Origin: Capronia americana
Taxonomy: Eukaryota; Ascomycota; Eurotiomycetes; Chaetothyriales; Herpotrichiellaceae
Assembly: GCA_016110215.1 (NCBI GenBank)
Contig: JADWQD010000015.1
Location: 992,001-1,056,000, forward strand
Direction: 5' to 3'
Length of the DNA: 64,000 bases
Of the stretch, positions 44,677 to 58,057 are shown piece after piece. The stretch's first letter is position 1; each line of letters starts with the position of its first letter. The translations under genes were made by a program, and so were the position numbers. A model generated the notes under the pieces. That model ran no database searches. It worked only from the letters and a program-made list of their open reading frames with translations, and had not been told where the DNA came from.

Positions 44677-47404
44677 ATGGCTCAACAGCCTCATCAGGGC
44701 AAACGCTTGGATGGGAGTCCTTTTGAGACACCCGACCTTGACAACATCATCGTACACGCAGGAAGAGAGTCTAGGAATAACATAGTCCGAACATTGGTGG
44801 AGCGACTGGTTGGCGTGGACTTTGATAAGATATGGTATGACGACAGGACGAAAAGAGGCGCCTTCGGCAATCCCGACAGTGGAAATGCTATCAGGGAATT
44901 TCTCTCCAGATGGCTGTATTTCCGAAGCGACGAAACAGAGGATGGAGGTAAGTGTCTTCCCGACTTCAGCTATATGGATAGATTGCTGACACCACTTTGG
45001 ACAGATTGGGGTCCTATCAGGCCGCTTGGCAAGGGTGGCTACGGCACGGTCGGACTTTGGCAAAAGCGGGATGGCCAGAATAGAATCGTCGACGAGGTTG
45101 TTTGCAAAGAAATGAGACTTCCTACCCGGGACGAGAAACCGGACGGTGGGTTCGACCGAGATGACTACGAGCTCGACCATATGAGCAACCGCAGACTCCT
45201 GACCGAGGCTGCCATACACCGCGACATCAACAAGCAGCATCCTGGAGTTTCTCCGCACCTCCGCGCATATAAATTCCTCCAAGACAACGGTCCAGGATCA
45301 GGCAGATATCGATTCTACGTGGAATACTGCCCTCATGGGAGTCTGGGACGCATTTGCAGCCTATATCGAAGCTGGAACACGTTCTTGCCAGAGGTCTTTG
45401 TCTGGCACGTATTCTACAGTCTTGCCCGGGCATGCGAGGCACTTCGAGACAATCCACCCGCCGACAGCAAGATGCTGCATTGGCCTAGAACCCGGCGTGA
45501 GGACTACGACGACATCAGGGAGGATCTTTACTGCCTACACATGGACATGAAACCGATAAACTTCCTCCTTGGCTACCCGCACGAAGGACAAGAATACCCA
45601 TCTGCGCTGCTGAATGACTACGGTGTGTCGGTGTACACTTGTTACACCGGAGACGGGCCTACGAAGAATCCGACAGACCTCTTCTGGCGAGGAACGAGAC
45701 CTTATCAACCCACGGTAGGTGAGAGCCGTTTTAAGTGTGTTTTGTCCGATCAAAAATGATTTGGACACCCAGACACCCTAGCTGATATATGTCGATGTAG
45801 GAACAATCTCATTACGGAGTAGATTGGGCTATCCCGCCCGATGGTGGCAGGCTCAGAAATCGGGACGAAGTCGGGAAGAGGATCTTTCAAGCTGTAGCAG
45901 TTGAGCGGCGCAAAGAGGACAATAGAGATTTCCCCGAAGACGTGATCTTCAACCACGCCTTCAACGTAAGTCAACACAGAGAGCTCCGTCGCACTGTTGC
46001 AGCCCGCAAAATACCTTGCAACGCCTTCGACGGAGCGGGGACGGCTCGCCCGTGATGAACGCTAGCTAACGCATTTTACAGATATACGGCATTGGCCAGA
46101 CCATGTTTGAGCTAGTCACACTCGAGCGTGATGAGAAGCATCTTGGGAGGATTCGCGCAAGGTCGCTCAAGCAGTTCCGCGAGAACGGCAACCATCAGAT
46201 CCCAGACTGGGAGGTGAACACGATTCCACCCGGCTTTTACACTAGTGAGCTTTGCCTCCTGGTCCATCGCTGCCTCGACCCCAATCCAGCGAACCGCCCA
46301 ACGCAGCTTGAGCTCATGGATCGTACACACGAAGGCCTGCAGTTGGCGATTAAGCGCGCGGGAAGCGTCCCCAGGGTATACTTCCGTGACAACGAGATCA
46401 ACGAGATGCCCATGGGCGATGCCAAGATCCCCGCCTCCACGCAAGATTTCAAGGATCTGATCAGAAGCGAGTTTGTCAATCCTGATCTTCCGAAATTGAA
46501 ACTACCGCGTGAAAGATTCAAGAGTGTTGCGAGCGTCGTGGGATACCCAGCCTGGAAGAGCTTCTATCGCAGGGTGAATCCGCATAAACGCTGGTTTCAG
46601 CCTGTCGGCGCGCCCCCCGACGATGACCCACCCGAGGAGACTGACGACGATGACGACGTGGACAAGGAGAGTTCTAACACCAAAACGACGCCTTCGCAAG
46701 CAGCTGCTCGTGACGATGATGCGGACAACGAGGACGACGACTCCACCACCACCACCGACGACGATGATGACGAAGATCAAGGTCCGCGAGCAGGTCGCCG
46801 GCAGGGCCCGAGGGAGGCGGAGCAGATAAGGCGTGTGAAAAGATTGAGAAAGGTTATACTTCAAAGGTATGACTACTTGATCAGCGAAGAGTACGCGAAA
46901 AAGTTCCTAAGGAGGAACGATTGGGACGTCGAACTCGCGAATCAGGCTTATGCGAGAAAATATGGTCATTCCCCGAAGCCGGCCCCAAATGAAGACGGCG
47001 ATGACGATGACGATGAAGATGACGACGACGACACCAACAACAGTGATAGCGACCAAGGCCAGGGTAGAGGTAAGCAAGGAAGTCCTGCAAAGTGTGGGAT
47101 GTCTAAGAGTCGAGGAGCCGGTGGCAGAGCCAGCGCCAGCGGAAACAGAGACGACGGTTTAAACCAAGGTGAAGACGACGCTGAAGAAACCACAGCTCCT
47201 AGGCCCCCGGAGGAGGGGCGCAAGACCCACAAACGCAAGGATAAGAAAGGAAAGGGAAAAGCCAAGCCCAACCCCGAGTCGAGGCCGCAACCGAAAGCCA
47301 CGCAGCAGTCGAAACGACCGGCCCCCGACGAAGATGAGGACGAGGACCCCGGTGTCCTCCCACCACGAAGGAGCGTCAGGGCGGCCAAAAGGCAGAAGAA
47401 ATGA
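44677..47404 (+). CDS. Protein-kinase-like protein with acidic tracts and a UBA-like segment
   Basis: Exons 44677-44947, 45005-45714, 45801-45965 and 46082-47404 give 822 residues. The first intron is 57 nt, stop-free and in frame; removing it puts GDWGPIRPLGKGGYGTVG together. The kinase domain shows the glycine loop (about 98), a lysine in VVCKEMRLP, a catalytic loop HMDMKPINF (about 270; Asp and Asn kept), and NDYG in place of DFG. RGTRPYQPT and a late WAIPPDG segment are typical of fungal kinases of this kind. The C-terminal 350 residues are disordered: Asp/Glu runs, a segment resembling a UBA domain (EEYAKKFLRRNDWDVELA, about 655), and a Lys/Arg/Pro-rich tail ending RRSVRAAKRQKK. A nuclear protein is likely. 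No close named relative is recognised. Confidence 0.82.
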
Positions 47405-47958
47405 CGCCCGTCCGCACGCACTCCCTGTGCTTTTGTTTATCTAGAACGGGGAGGGTCAAGCGAGACGTGTAGGCGACGGGAGGGGAATCTCATCGTGGCG
47501 ACTTGCCACGGAATGGATTTATAGGCGGAAGGAAGTATGATCAAACGTGGCGTCCAAGAAGAGCATAATTAGAAAAAGGAGAGCCACGAGGGCCTAGCTT
47601 GGCCATCAAATATGTGTGTTCGTTAGATGGCATCTCACATCGTATGCATTGAGTTCTGAGTGGTGGACATATCATATTGCACAATGTATGTATCACAAGT
47701 CTGGTATCTTAATCTTTTCCATGGTTCGTTCCATAGCATCGCAATCCGACGAAGGCCTCCTATTAGATAGGATCCCCTAGACCCCATCCCCCGAAGATGA
47801 TGCAAACAAGTCTGCAAAGCGCAAATCAAAAGCAGGCGCCATCGCTGATGCATCCGTGAGAGCCAGCCCCAAGGCGAAGAGTCCTCGCTATGCAGTTTGC
47901 AATTCGTACACATCGTCTCTCGTCCGTCAACCCCCTTCTCGCCACCATCCCTCACGAT
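47405..47958. other. Spacer between convergent genes
   Basis: About 550 bp between the kinase and rpc2 stops. No gene or repeat was seen. Confidence 0.4.
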
Positions 47959-50900
47959 TCAGGCCCTTCTACTCCCATCCGCGGGAAACTCATCGCTCAC
48001 AATCAAGCGGGTATTCACGTTCATACTCCCCAGCTCGTTAAGCAGCAACTTGAAAGCATACGGCAACGTCATCCTGACCACATTGCTTCCTGTCTTCCCG
48101 GCCTTGGCGCACCGCTGACACCACCTCCCAAACGCCATGAAGCCACAACTCTCACAGACATCGACGTCGTGTTTGTCGCTTGAGAGCATGAGCCGTTCGC
48201 GGAGCAGTTGACTTGCGCCGTACGCAATCAAGCAGTCACGTTCCATTTCTCCCAAGCGGAGACCGCCGTCGCGGGAACGCCCTTCGGTCGGCTGACGGGT
48301 CAGAATCGCGCGGGGACCGCGGCTGCGAGAATGCATCTTGTCCTGCACCATGTGCTTGAGTTTCTGGTAGTAGATCGGCCCGGTGAAGACATAGGCTGGC
48401 AAGGGCTCGCCTGTAATACCGCTGGTGAGGTAATCTTTGCCGTCGTAGCTGTACCCCGCTTCCAGAAGCGCTTTGGACATGTCGTCAAGCTTAGACCCTC
48501 CAAAGGCAGTTCCGTATTCGAATTTCCCTTTCAGGATACCTGCTTTCCCGGAGACGAGTTCGAGCATTTTGCCCACAGTCATGCGGGAGGGGAAACCGTG
48601 CGGGTTCATGATGATGTCTGGAATAATGCCTCTGTCCGAGAAGGGCATGTCGACCTGTTCGGCGATGATGCCAACCACGCCCTTTTGACCGTGTCTGGAG
48701 GAGAACTTGTCACCTACTTCAGGAACTCGAGTCTGACGCGTCTGGATCTTGATGATCTGATTGCCGCTGCTTTCGGCCTGTGTGACCATGATTTTGTCAA
48801 TGTAGCTCGGATCCGGAAGGCGGTATTTCTGGGGCTGATTCTCAAGTCCCATGTCCATCCCATTCTCCGACAGTAAGGAAGAGTTGGCATTCTTGGGAAC
48901 AGCCTTGTTCACCATGATCTCGCCCGCGCGGACCATTTCGCCGACGCGCGCAATCCCGTCTGAGTCCATGAGGGTGTGGCCCTTCTCGGGCCCCGTTCCG
49001 TCAGGTCGCATTGAGGGAGCCAAGACCTCATCGTGAGTCTCGTTCGGGTAGCTCTTGAGAGACACGGGGTATTTGCGCAGGACTTGGCAGCGTCCGAACC
49101 CGCGGTCGACAGAGGCTTTGTTGAGGACCAGAGCGTCTTCAATATCGTAGCCGCTGTAGGACATGACCGCCACAGTGGCATTTTGTCCGGCCGGTAGCTT
49201 ATCGTACTTGACTAGCTCGATAGTCCTGGTCTTCACAAGAGGTTTCTGCGGGTAGACCATGAGGTACAAGAGGGTATCGATTCTGAGGAACTGATTGTTG
49301 GCAATGAATCCAATGGCTTGCTTACCCATAGCACACTGGTAGGTGTTACGAGGAGATTGATTGTGGTGGGGATAAGGAATGAGGCCTGCGACTGCACCGA
49401 GAATCGTGAAGGGCTCAATCTCCAGATGAGTCGTGGTCGAACAGATGTCTGATTCGTACATTGCAATGTGGCTGTCGTTCTCTTCGTTGACATCCAAATA
49501 CTCGACCAAGCCGCGGGCTAGAAAGTCGTCAAAGTCCATCGAGCCCTGCCGCAGCGACTTCAAGTATCGTTTAGTCACCTTGGACTTCTTGTCCTCGACA
49601 ATGATCAGTGGGCGACAAATTCGACCTTCGTCGGTCGCCACCTGGATCGTGTTGTGATGATGGTTGATGAAGATGGACACGAACTCGGAGATGCGTCCTG
49701 ATCGTCGCAATCTTCGGAAAGATGTGAGAAAATGTGAAGGCATCCGTGTCGTGGCGAGAGGGGTGCCGTTCAACATCACGACATATGCTCCTGGTGCATA
49801 GAGTTCGGATCCACCAACACTGGTTATGTCTTCGGCGCCCAGCATGAAGATCAGCCGCTTGATCGGTGCTTCTTCGTCGTCGGTCGTGATATGTGTCATC
49901 AATGCTAGATTCTTGACCAGACCACACGCTTCTCCTTCGGGTGTGTCTGCAGGGCAAAGCATCCCAAATGACGATGGCTGTAAGGCTCTAGGGCCACTGA
50001 CTTTACGGGTCTTCTCGAATTGACTCGATATGCGGGTCATCATACCGAGTGAAGCGATGAAGCTCAACCGGCTGAGGAGATGGGTAACTCCAGCACGGTC
50101 CATGCGGAATCGCTTCAAGTTCCAATTACCTGTAGCAATTGCCCTGTTCATTCCTTGAGTAATATGGCCTGATGCCCCAGCCATGATCTTAGCAGGTTCG
50201 ACAACAGAGGTCTTGTTGGGTTTCCTTAATTGCTTGTCAATGGTTGACTTGATGTGGTAATTGTAATTCTTGAATAGATCCTCAAACAGCAACGAAAGTA
50301 GTTGCCCTGCGAGTTCCAGACGTTTGTTGCCAACGTAATCTCTGTCATCAACCAGAGCCGGATTACGCTTCGCCATTAAAACGCGGCGCGCCATATGGGC
50401 CACATAGAGAGCCTTGGGTCTGAAGTTGAGATCTTCGACCGGGACGTGGGCAATGAAGATGGCACTGACGCACTCGATCGCTTCTTGGACAAAGTTCCTG
50501 CGAGTTTGTCCAAAGGGCGTGTTCTTTATGGAAATCTTGAGGCGCGCTCCGATGTAATCGAGAGCTTGCTGCTGAGTATGGATCTGTGCCTTGATTGTCT
50601 CCTCGAAATTGATTGCAAAGTCTTCCTGCAGGGTACTATCCGGACCGGCAACGATAGCCATCATGTCCATGTCGGAAGCAACGCCCATGGCTTTCAGCAA
50701 GATGCAAACGGGAATGTCTTCCTTGAGAATGTTGTGTCTCATGTATAACAGGTCCTTCTTAAGCGCAATATAACTCTTGGATTTTCTGGCGTGGGTGGAA
50801 CTGGTGACGGACGCAACGATGGAATCCTTCTTTGGGTCGGCCTCGACAATGATTCGATTCTTGCTGAGCTGTTCTTGCACCAGAATGACCTTCTCAGTGC

Positions 50901-51666
50901 CGTTGACAATAAAATAACCGCCAGGATCCAACGGGCACTCATCCATGGCGCACATCTCTGCTTCCGACTTATTGGAGAGCACGCATTTGTTGCTTCGCAG
51001 CATAACCGGCAGGCGTCCGATGGGCAAGCCCGTGCTGCGCCATGACGAATCTCCCTTTGCGTATCGGACGTCGACCAGGATTGGTGCAGCATATGTAAAA
51101 TCTCTCAATCGACATTCATTCGGCGTGACAGTTGAGCCTCCTCTTCGCAGGCTGGAGGCCTCCATCTCATCAACTCTGCAAGGCCGGCCGATGTAGATGT
51201 CCTCATATTTGATGTAGAACTTTGGGTCGATGTCACTTGTGATGAGGGGCTCGGCATCAATAATTTTTTTCAGCTCAACATCGACAAAGTGATTGAACGA
51301 GTCGACGTGTTGCTTGACAAGCCCCTTGACTTTGAGGAACGCTGGAAGCAGGTTCCACTTGTCACGCGCCGTGTCGATCGGGTCCGTCAAGGACTTGTCA
51401 TAGTAGAAGGGCTCGAGAGCGGCGCCGAAGCTGTCTGGATGATGATATGACCGGCGAGGTTGTCTCTCGGCTTTTGGACCGTCTTTCGTGACAGCCTGGT
51501 CGATATCGGCATCGTCTTTGGGAGCTGCCTTACGTACAGCTGTAGGCTGTCTTAAGTCAGTCAGGATGCGCTCAAGAAGGTAAGAGGGTCAGACCTTTGT
51601 GGCGGTCTTCCTTGCTGGCGGTGGTAGCGCACCAGCGGCGCCGTCCGCCTTCCTCTTCGGCGCCAT
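47959..51666 (-). CDS. rpc2: RNA polymerase III second-largest subunit Rpc2
   Basis: Exons 51666-51595 and 51546-47959 (48-nt intron) give 1219 residues. The first exon is a short basic leader (MAPKRKADG). The body starts KWNLLPAFLKVKGLVKQHVD, which distinguishes Rpc2 (Ret1/POLR3B) from Rpb2 and Rpa2. Other family blocks are YIGRPCRVDE, CPADTPEGEACGLVKNLALM, SYSGYDIEDALVLNKASVDRG, RQTRVPEVGDKFSSRHGQKG and the C-terminal zinc site CESCGFMAFGRWCQRC. It forms half of the active centre of the enzyme that transcribes tRNA and 5S rRNA genes. The long frame has no ATG before TTG-ACG-GAC, which is why the short upstream exon is needed. Confidence 0.96.
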
Positions 51667-54564
51667 GTTGGTCAAGGAAGGAGGGAATGGAACGAGTCGG
51701 TGTGCAACAGCCTATCCTGCATGTTGCTCGGAGGCAGGAGAATGTGCGTACACAGTGAATGACTCTCAAGCAAGTACAATTCGAGGTTGGTGCGGCACAA
51801 CTTTTCTGCCAGCCTGCGCAACTGACTAAGCAAGGCTACGGCGGTGAAGTGAGGGGCACCTGAGTGGGAGGTCTGCCGAGAACTGTGAGGCTTACCTCGG
51901 GCCGTATGACTATTGGCTCGACAGTGGAGGTTGGGAATCTCTGTTCACAAGTGCTCAGTAAGCTCCTACTGGGTACTACGTTGTCCCTGTCACTTCTGAA
52001 ACACAACACCCGAGCGACCGACACGGACGGAAAGGCCCAGCGAGGGGCACGATATGGATCTGCCAGTGCTCTTGAATCTCGGGCAGCGACAGTGGGGTTG
52101 CGCCGTCAATAGCCTTTTTTCCCTCATGCAGGGGATCATTGCACAATGGGTAGCGGGTCCAAGGCGTGCTTCTCGTTGAGGCCTCTATTCCCCAATGAGA
52201 TTGGCTTGTTATCTTTAAAGCTTGCGTCAACCCCTAACGAGGCTCTAACTGGATTCCCACCAAGCTCACGGCCATGCACCCACAAGTTTGGCCCTTGGGC
52301 GTTGCTCCCTATCTGAAAGATGGAAGATACTTGATCCATCAGGCCATTAACATGTCTAACAGGTACAGGTACAGTATTTTTCGCAGCTGTGGAAATTTGC
52401 CATCGAGGTGATGCTCGCTTCGCGGGCACAGTACATGCACGAGCGCTGCAGATGCAGGGTCAAGTAGGCGACATCATTCTGCATCTTCATCTCAGGCCCC
52501 TTGCGCTTCCCGGCAGAAAAACTCTGCACTGTTCTGCCCGCGCCTAGAGTTCTTGCATCTACTACCTCGTACCTGTATTGATTAGGTGAACCGGGATTCC
52601 AAACCAGAGAAGTATTACCGGTATATGCTGGTATTGATGGGGGCTATAATAGCGGGAGTATGCTCAGAGCCAGGGATTCAACCTGTCTATTCTTAAAGAG
52701 TAGACAGTCAACCACATCATACTGTGTATATAATTACACTTTCGGATTGTCAAATTTACAAAATGTGATAGATTGCATGCACCGATTATCTCGCTGTCTC
52801 AGCAAAACCGCGAACCCCGCCACGTCGTGGGGTACAAGGGAACTTGTCCAGCCCGTGATCAGAGGCCAGGCTTATTGCGCCATGCCGATCGGGGGCAGTT
52901 GCACCTAACCGATATCAGACCCCATGTGCTGTCCATGCAAAAAGCTTTCTATCACAGCTCCTGATGAATTTACACTGTACAGAAGGCGAGTCCGGCGACA
53001 GTGACACCTTTCTTCCTCTGATTCCAAACCTGAGGCAGTCGAAGAAAAAGGATCCTCGGGATTTGCTCTGAGACGGAATCTTTACTCTTTTGGCCCTGAC
53101 CGCCATTTCGCCCTGGATAGGCTATGGCTTGTGGGATTGGGGAACCAAACTCACCAAAGGCGCCTCCGAACCCAAGTCGAGCTTCTCCACACCTTTATCT
53201 GACAGTGGCACCCCCGTGCACGCCCAAAGGTAGGGCCAGTTTGTGAACTGACAGTCAGTGAAGAATTCACCCTATTGGCGCATCCATTTGGTCGCGACGC
53301 AATTTTGGAGAGGACAATGAAAGATTCTCGCTACCTGCAGCTGCTAGCTTTGTCTCCTACTGGTTCTCCAGTGTGAAGCGCCCCGAAACTTGATGGGAGG
53401 CGTTTTCCTTTCAGGCTTGGAGTGCTCTCACACTGGATCATTTTCGCTCTTGCTACCACCCGAGGGGCAACTGAAGCATGGTGCCAAATGCCCACCTGGG
53501 GCACAGGCAACACGGTTTAATCCTCCCCTGCCGTGTGAGGGATATGTTCCCACAGGTCGTGCCATAGAGCTATTCCCAAGAACACTATTCCCAGGCCAAG
53601 TGGCGGCTAACCTGGTGCCTCGCAAGTCTATCTACATGCTCTCTTTGAGCCTTCCCATCTGCTGACAGGTTCTGCCACCCGGACCTGCAAACATGCTATA
53701 CGTACAAGATGGAACCGACTTCCTGTGATCGCCGATGCAGAAGTCACCATCACTCAACAACGTCTACAATCCCAACGGCACAGTCGCACTACCACGACAG
53801 GCCTCGAACCTCAGGCATCGACGGTGCCCTGGTCTCGACCTGTTCCGAGCGTGGACGGCTTAGGATTAGCTCAGGGCTAACCAAAAGGAAGGCACCAGTA
53901 GTCGCAGAGGTAAGTCTCCAGTCGCAGCGCCCGCGCTGGAGCCGGTTTACCCTAACAACCTCGTCTAGGCGGATACCCAGTACCCACGCTGGCTTTTGGC
54001 GCTTGCCTAAAAACGAGCACCCAAAAAGCCCAGAGTCGAATCCAACCTCCACTGCTACTCTGGCACCCTCCAGACTCGATCCCGTTCCTGAGGTGCCTCA
54101 TCCTACTTCACGTCTACAACGTTGTAACAATATTCTTTCCTTTCTTGCTATCTTGTTGTTGTATCACTGTCATTATAGCATACACATACCGTCGTGCTGC
54201 CGCCAGCGCGCACGCAGTGTGGCTGCATCTGTATTTTCTTCCTCCCTTTCCTCGCTATTCGACCACGCACACGCCGAGTGCCCACGACGTTAATTTGACA
54301 CGACGAGGTCTTCCGATTGGGACAACGTCTATGAGAGCGCTGCATTTCGATTTGGCGTTTTCTAGGTATGTGTGCATCTGGAAACCTCGAGTCACCTCCA
54401 ACGCGTGCCCACCTGTCATCTGGCCTGTGCTTCGAGTCCGAGCATATTCGAGTGCTCCTCGAGGCCACACGTGTACGACGATTGCATGGGCGGTCTCTGC
54501 GTGGGCTAGAATAGATGGGACCATTCTTATCCTTGCTAACGCCTGCACGATGTAGTCTTCGAAC
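51667..54564. other. Long divergent spacer and probable puf4 leader
   Basis: About 2.9 kb between the starts of rpc2 (minus) and the puf4-like gene (plus), the longest gene-free stretch here. An open frame at 53709-54293 is rich in Ser, Thr, His and Arg and looks non-coding. The pyrimidine-rich part after about 53700 is more like a long 5' leader or promoter of the Puf gene. Confidence 0.4.
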
Positions 54565-57500
54565 ATGGCATTCTCCAACACTCTAAGTGGCCGCATGGAA
54601 GAACTGCGTTTCCCAAACCTACGATCCCCAGACACAGAGAGTCCGTACAGTTCGAATGGATCCTCTGCGCGAGAACAGAACCCCTTCTTCTCTAACATGC
54701 ATTCAACCTCGAACGATGCTCGCGCCAGCCTTCAACGTCGCTTCACGACTGACTCGAGCAAGATGTCTGTGGCCAGACCATTCGGACAACAGTATCCCTC
54801 AGTGAACTCGACAGCGGTACGTCACATGTTCCTGTGTAACCCAGTCAAGATTGTGCTATTGTGTCTTGGAAACAAAAGCCTATTGTGGAGCGTCGCGCTG
54901 GCTGTGAAGTGGAAGTGTGTTTCAGATTCCAATATCTGCTGCCTCCATCACCATTCGGGCTATAAAGTCCCTTTACATAATCAGCCTCCTCCATGTCTTC
55001 GCCATATATTCCCCTCGATTGGGATCTCGCGGTAAAGATGGAGACTGACAGCGGTATCCAACAGGCGAAGAACAAACAGATGTACGAAGACATTCAGAAT
55101 GCGAAGCGCAAGGCCGAAGAGCAGCTGCGACTTCTGGAGATGCAGGAAAGAAGCCTTCAAATGGGTGCCAGTACTCAAGATCTGGACCGGATGTCGACCC
55201 GTCTGAATCGCATCAGCCTCAACGGTCCAGTCAGCGAGCCAACTACTCCCCCTGAGTACGCTGAGAGTGGCTTCAGCAACCGGTTCTCGCGCTCTAGCCG
55301 ACTGTCTGCGAACAGCATTATTTCCCCTCCCGGTCTCACCAAGCGAATGTCTCAATCCAGCTCTCAAGTCACCTCTCCGCCAGCTAATCGCCTATCTGGT
55401 AATGGTGTGTTCGGTCAGGCTCAAAAACCATCGGCCAAATCTGTACCTGGATCTCGAAGAGGCTCTGACGAAGACGAATACTACCCTGAAGATCTGCCCA
55501 CCACCCGAGCTGCTGCCTCGTAAGTATTCATTTCTTTCGTCACTCACTGCTCCATTGTTCTACACCGCCATCAATCCCTTTTCGCATATATATTGTTCCT
55601 CTTCCGAGGTCACGGGTCTGAGATTCACTTTCACATCACACTCAGCGCAACTTATTGTGATTTGTGTCACGACTCATTTCTCAGTTCAATTGTACATTGC
55701 CTCTTTTATTCAACTCGGATGAGACAAACAACTGACTTGTCGGACTAGTCTGAATCGCTTTTCTATGCCAGTAAATAGCAGTCGCAATCCACGCCTTAGT
55801 GTGAATGGAACTGGCGGCAATTCATTTGGCCTGGCAAATACGACCAGCTTTCTCTTTGATGAGGAAGACGACAAATTGAACGCCATTGACCTTACCTCTC
55901 CCATTGCGAAGGCCTTTGCTCAACTCGAGGGTGACGACACGTTCCCGACATTGACTAGTGACGGACTCAAGGTAAGAGATCCTTCGCACTCTTATCTTCT
56001 TTTAACCTGCTCTAACTCCTCTCTAGCTCTCCGCCAACTCTGCTGCTCTGGATCTGGCAAACTCCAAGACCCCGGACCTTGACTGGACTCTCGGCTCTCG
56101 CTACAGACCAGCTCACCAGAGCATGCCCCATACCGATTCGTCTATGTACAGACCTGTTCTCAGTAACCTGACCATCAGCAGCCCACCTGTAGATCGACCA
56201 GCGGATCTGACGCGTCGCAAGTCTCAGCGACATTCCATGGGTGTGACGTTTGAAGAATCCTCACCTTTGCCTTCAGCAAATCTGACCGTCTCTCGTCCTA
56301 CATCTCTTCAGACTTCTTACTCCACCAACGACGTTCCTACTGTCAAGAAGTCTTTGACCTTGGACACTGCGCCTACACCTCCCAAAACGCAGGCTGAACA
56401 GCAGTTCCACAACCACAACGTCAGTCTGGGTCGTATTCCTGCCAACGCAGTCAACAACCGTCTCTCCCGAGAAGTCGCCAGCGGATCTGTGAAGATCGAG
56501 GACAGATCCATGACTTCTCCAGCATCAAGCTTGCATGCCAGCGCAGCTCCATTCAACACAACTCTGACCAGTACCTCAGACTCGAACAACATGATGGCGC
56601 TCGCTAGTCCCACCTCAGCATATGCTCCCCCACCCTTCATGTACAACATGCAAACTTTCAATGTCAATCAGATGAATCCTCAAACTGCGGTCACTGGGGC
56701 TCTCCAATCATATGGCCAGGGACAAGGCATTTATGGCATGAACAATGCTTACAATGGTACACCTCAGCGATCCGGCACTGGTGCTCGTCGCAACCATGGT
56801 GATGACGCTCGATTCAACAACGTTCCCCTTGAGTCATACCGTGGCAATCTCTATGAACTCTGCAAAGACCAACATGGCTGTCGCTACCTCCAGCGCAAGC
56901 TTGAAGACGGCAATGATGAACACATCCAAGCTATCTTTGTCGAGACCTGCCCTCACATCATTGAGCTGATGACCGACCCATTTGGCAATTACCTCTGTCA
57001 GAAGCTTTTTGAGCACTGCAATGAGGATCAACGCACCACTCTGATTAACACTGCTGCACCTGCCCTGGCCACCATCGCTCTGAACCAACACGGAACCCGT
57101 GCTCTTCAGAAGATGATTGAATTTGTTCACACCCCATCCCAAGTCGACACTATCATTCAAGCATTGTCTCCACGTGTCGTTGAGCTTGTCCAGGATTTGA
57201 ACGGCAATCATGTCGTCCAGAAATGCCTTACTCGTCTTGGTGCTGAACGATCTCAGTTCATCTACGATGCAGTTGGCAATTACTGTGTTATTGTCGGCAC
57301 CCACCGCCATGGTTGCTGTGTCCTACAGCGCTGCATCGACCATGCGCAGGGGTTTCAACGTGCTCAGCTCATTGCTCGAATCACTCACTGTGCCTTCGAC
57401 TTGGTGCAAGATCCATTCGGCAACTACGTTGTCCAGTACATACTCGATTTGGACGAAGCTGCTTTTACCAAGCCACTCTGCGAGAACTTCTTCGGCCGTG

Positions 57501-58057
57501 TTGCAGCCCTCTCCAAACAAAAGTTCAGTTCCAACGTCATTGAGAAGTGCCTGCGGACAGCAGACATGGATACCAAGAGACTGATGGTCGAGGAGATGTT
57601 CATGGGCAACGAGCTCGAGAAGATGCTCCGCGATTCGTTTGCCAATTATGTCGTACAGACTGCTATGGAATATGTGGACCCTACCACCAAAGGTCGTCTT
57701 GTCGACGCCATCCGACCAATTCTCCCTCTGATCAAGCAGACGCCCCATGGTCGAAGAATCGCCAGCAAGATTCTTGGCACCGACACCCCGACACGCCCTA
57801 TTCCGGGTCCGAGCGACAACATTCTGGCCAGCTTTGGTGGTGGTCGTGCGAACAGCCGTCGCAACGTCCAGATCGTCGGCGGCGGATTCAACGGTCTTCG
57901 TACTTCCGATACTTACGACAACAATATTGCCGGCAATGGCAATGGCTACGGCATGATGGATCCCACAGTCAACATGTACAACGCGAACAACTATGCCAAC
58001 GATCTCGGGCAGAACGGCTACGGTGGATTCATGAATGGTGGCAACAATGTCATCTAA
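54565..58057 (+). CDS. puf4: Puf4-like Pumilio RNA-binding protein
   Basis: Exons 54565-54816, 55065-55519, 55749-55971 and 56027-58057 give about 986 residues; the acceptor of the first intron (248 nt) was chosen for its CTGAC branch and CAACAG end and is the least certain point. The N-terminal half is Ser/Thr/Asn/Pro-rich with a short coiled coil (IQNAKRKAEEQLRLLEMQE). The Pumilio homology domain spans about 575-895, with repeats such as CKDQHGCRYLQRKLE, TDPFGNYLCQKLFEHC, LNQHGTRALQKMIE, QDLNGNHVVQKCL, THRHGCCVLQRCIDH, QDPFGNYVVQYIL, KFSSNVIEKCL and DSFANYVVQTAM. HGCRYLQ plus HRHGCCVLQRC match yeast Puf4. Puf4 binds UGUA-type 3' UTR elements and promotes decay of ribosome-biogenesis and other mRNAs. 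The C-terminus is Gly/Asn-rich. Confidence 0.93.

Noticed and set aside
53709..54293. 194-codon open frame upstream of puf4
   Set aside because: Composition (Ser, Thr, His, Arg) is that of non-coding pyrimidine-rich DNA; no domain and no splice connection in phase to puf4.
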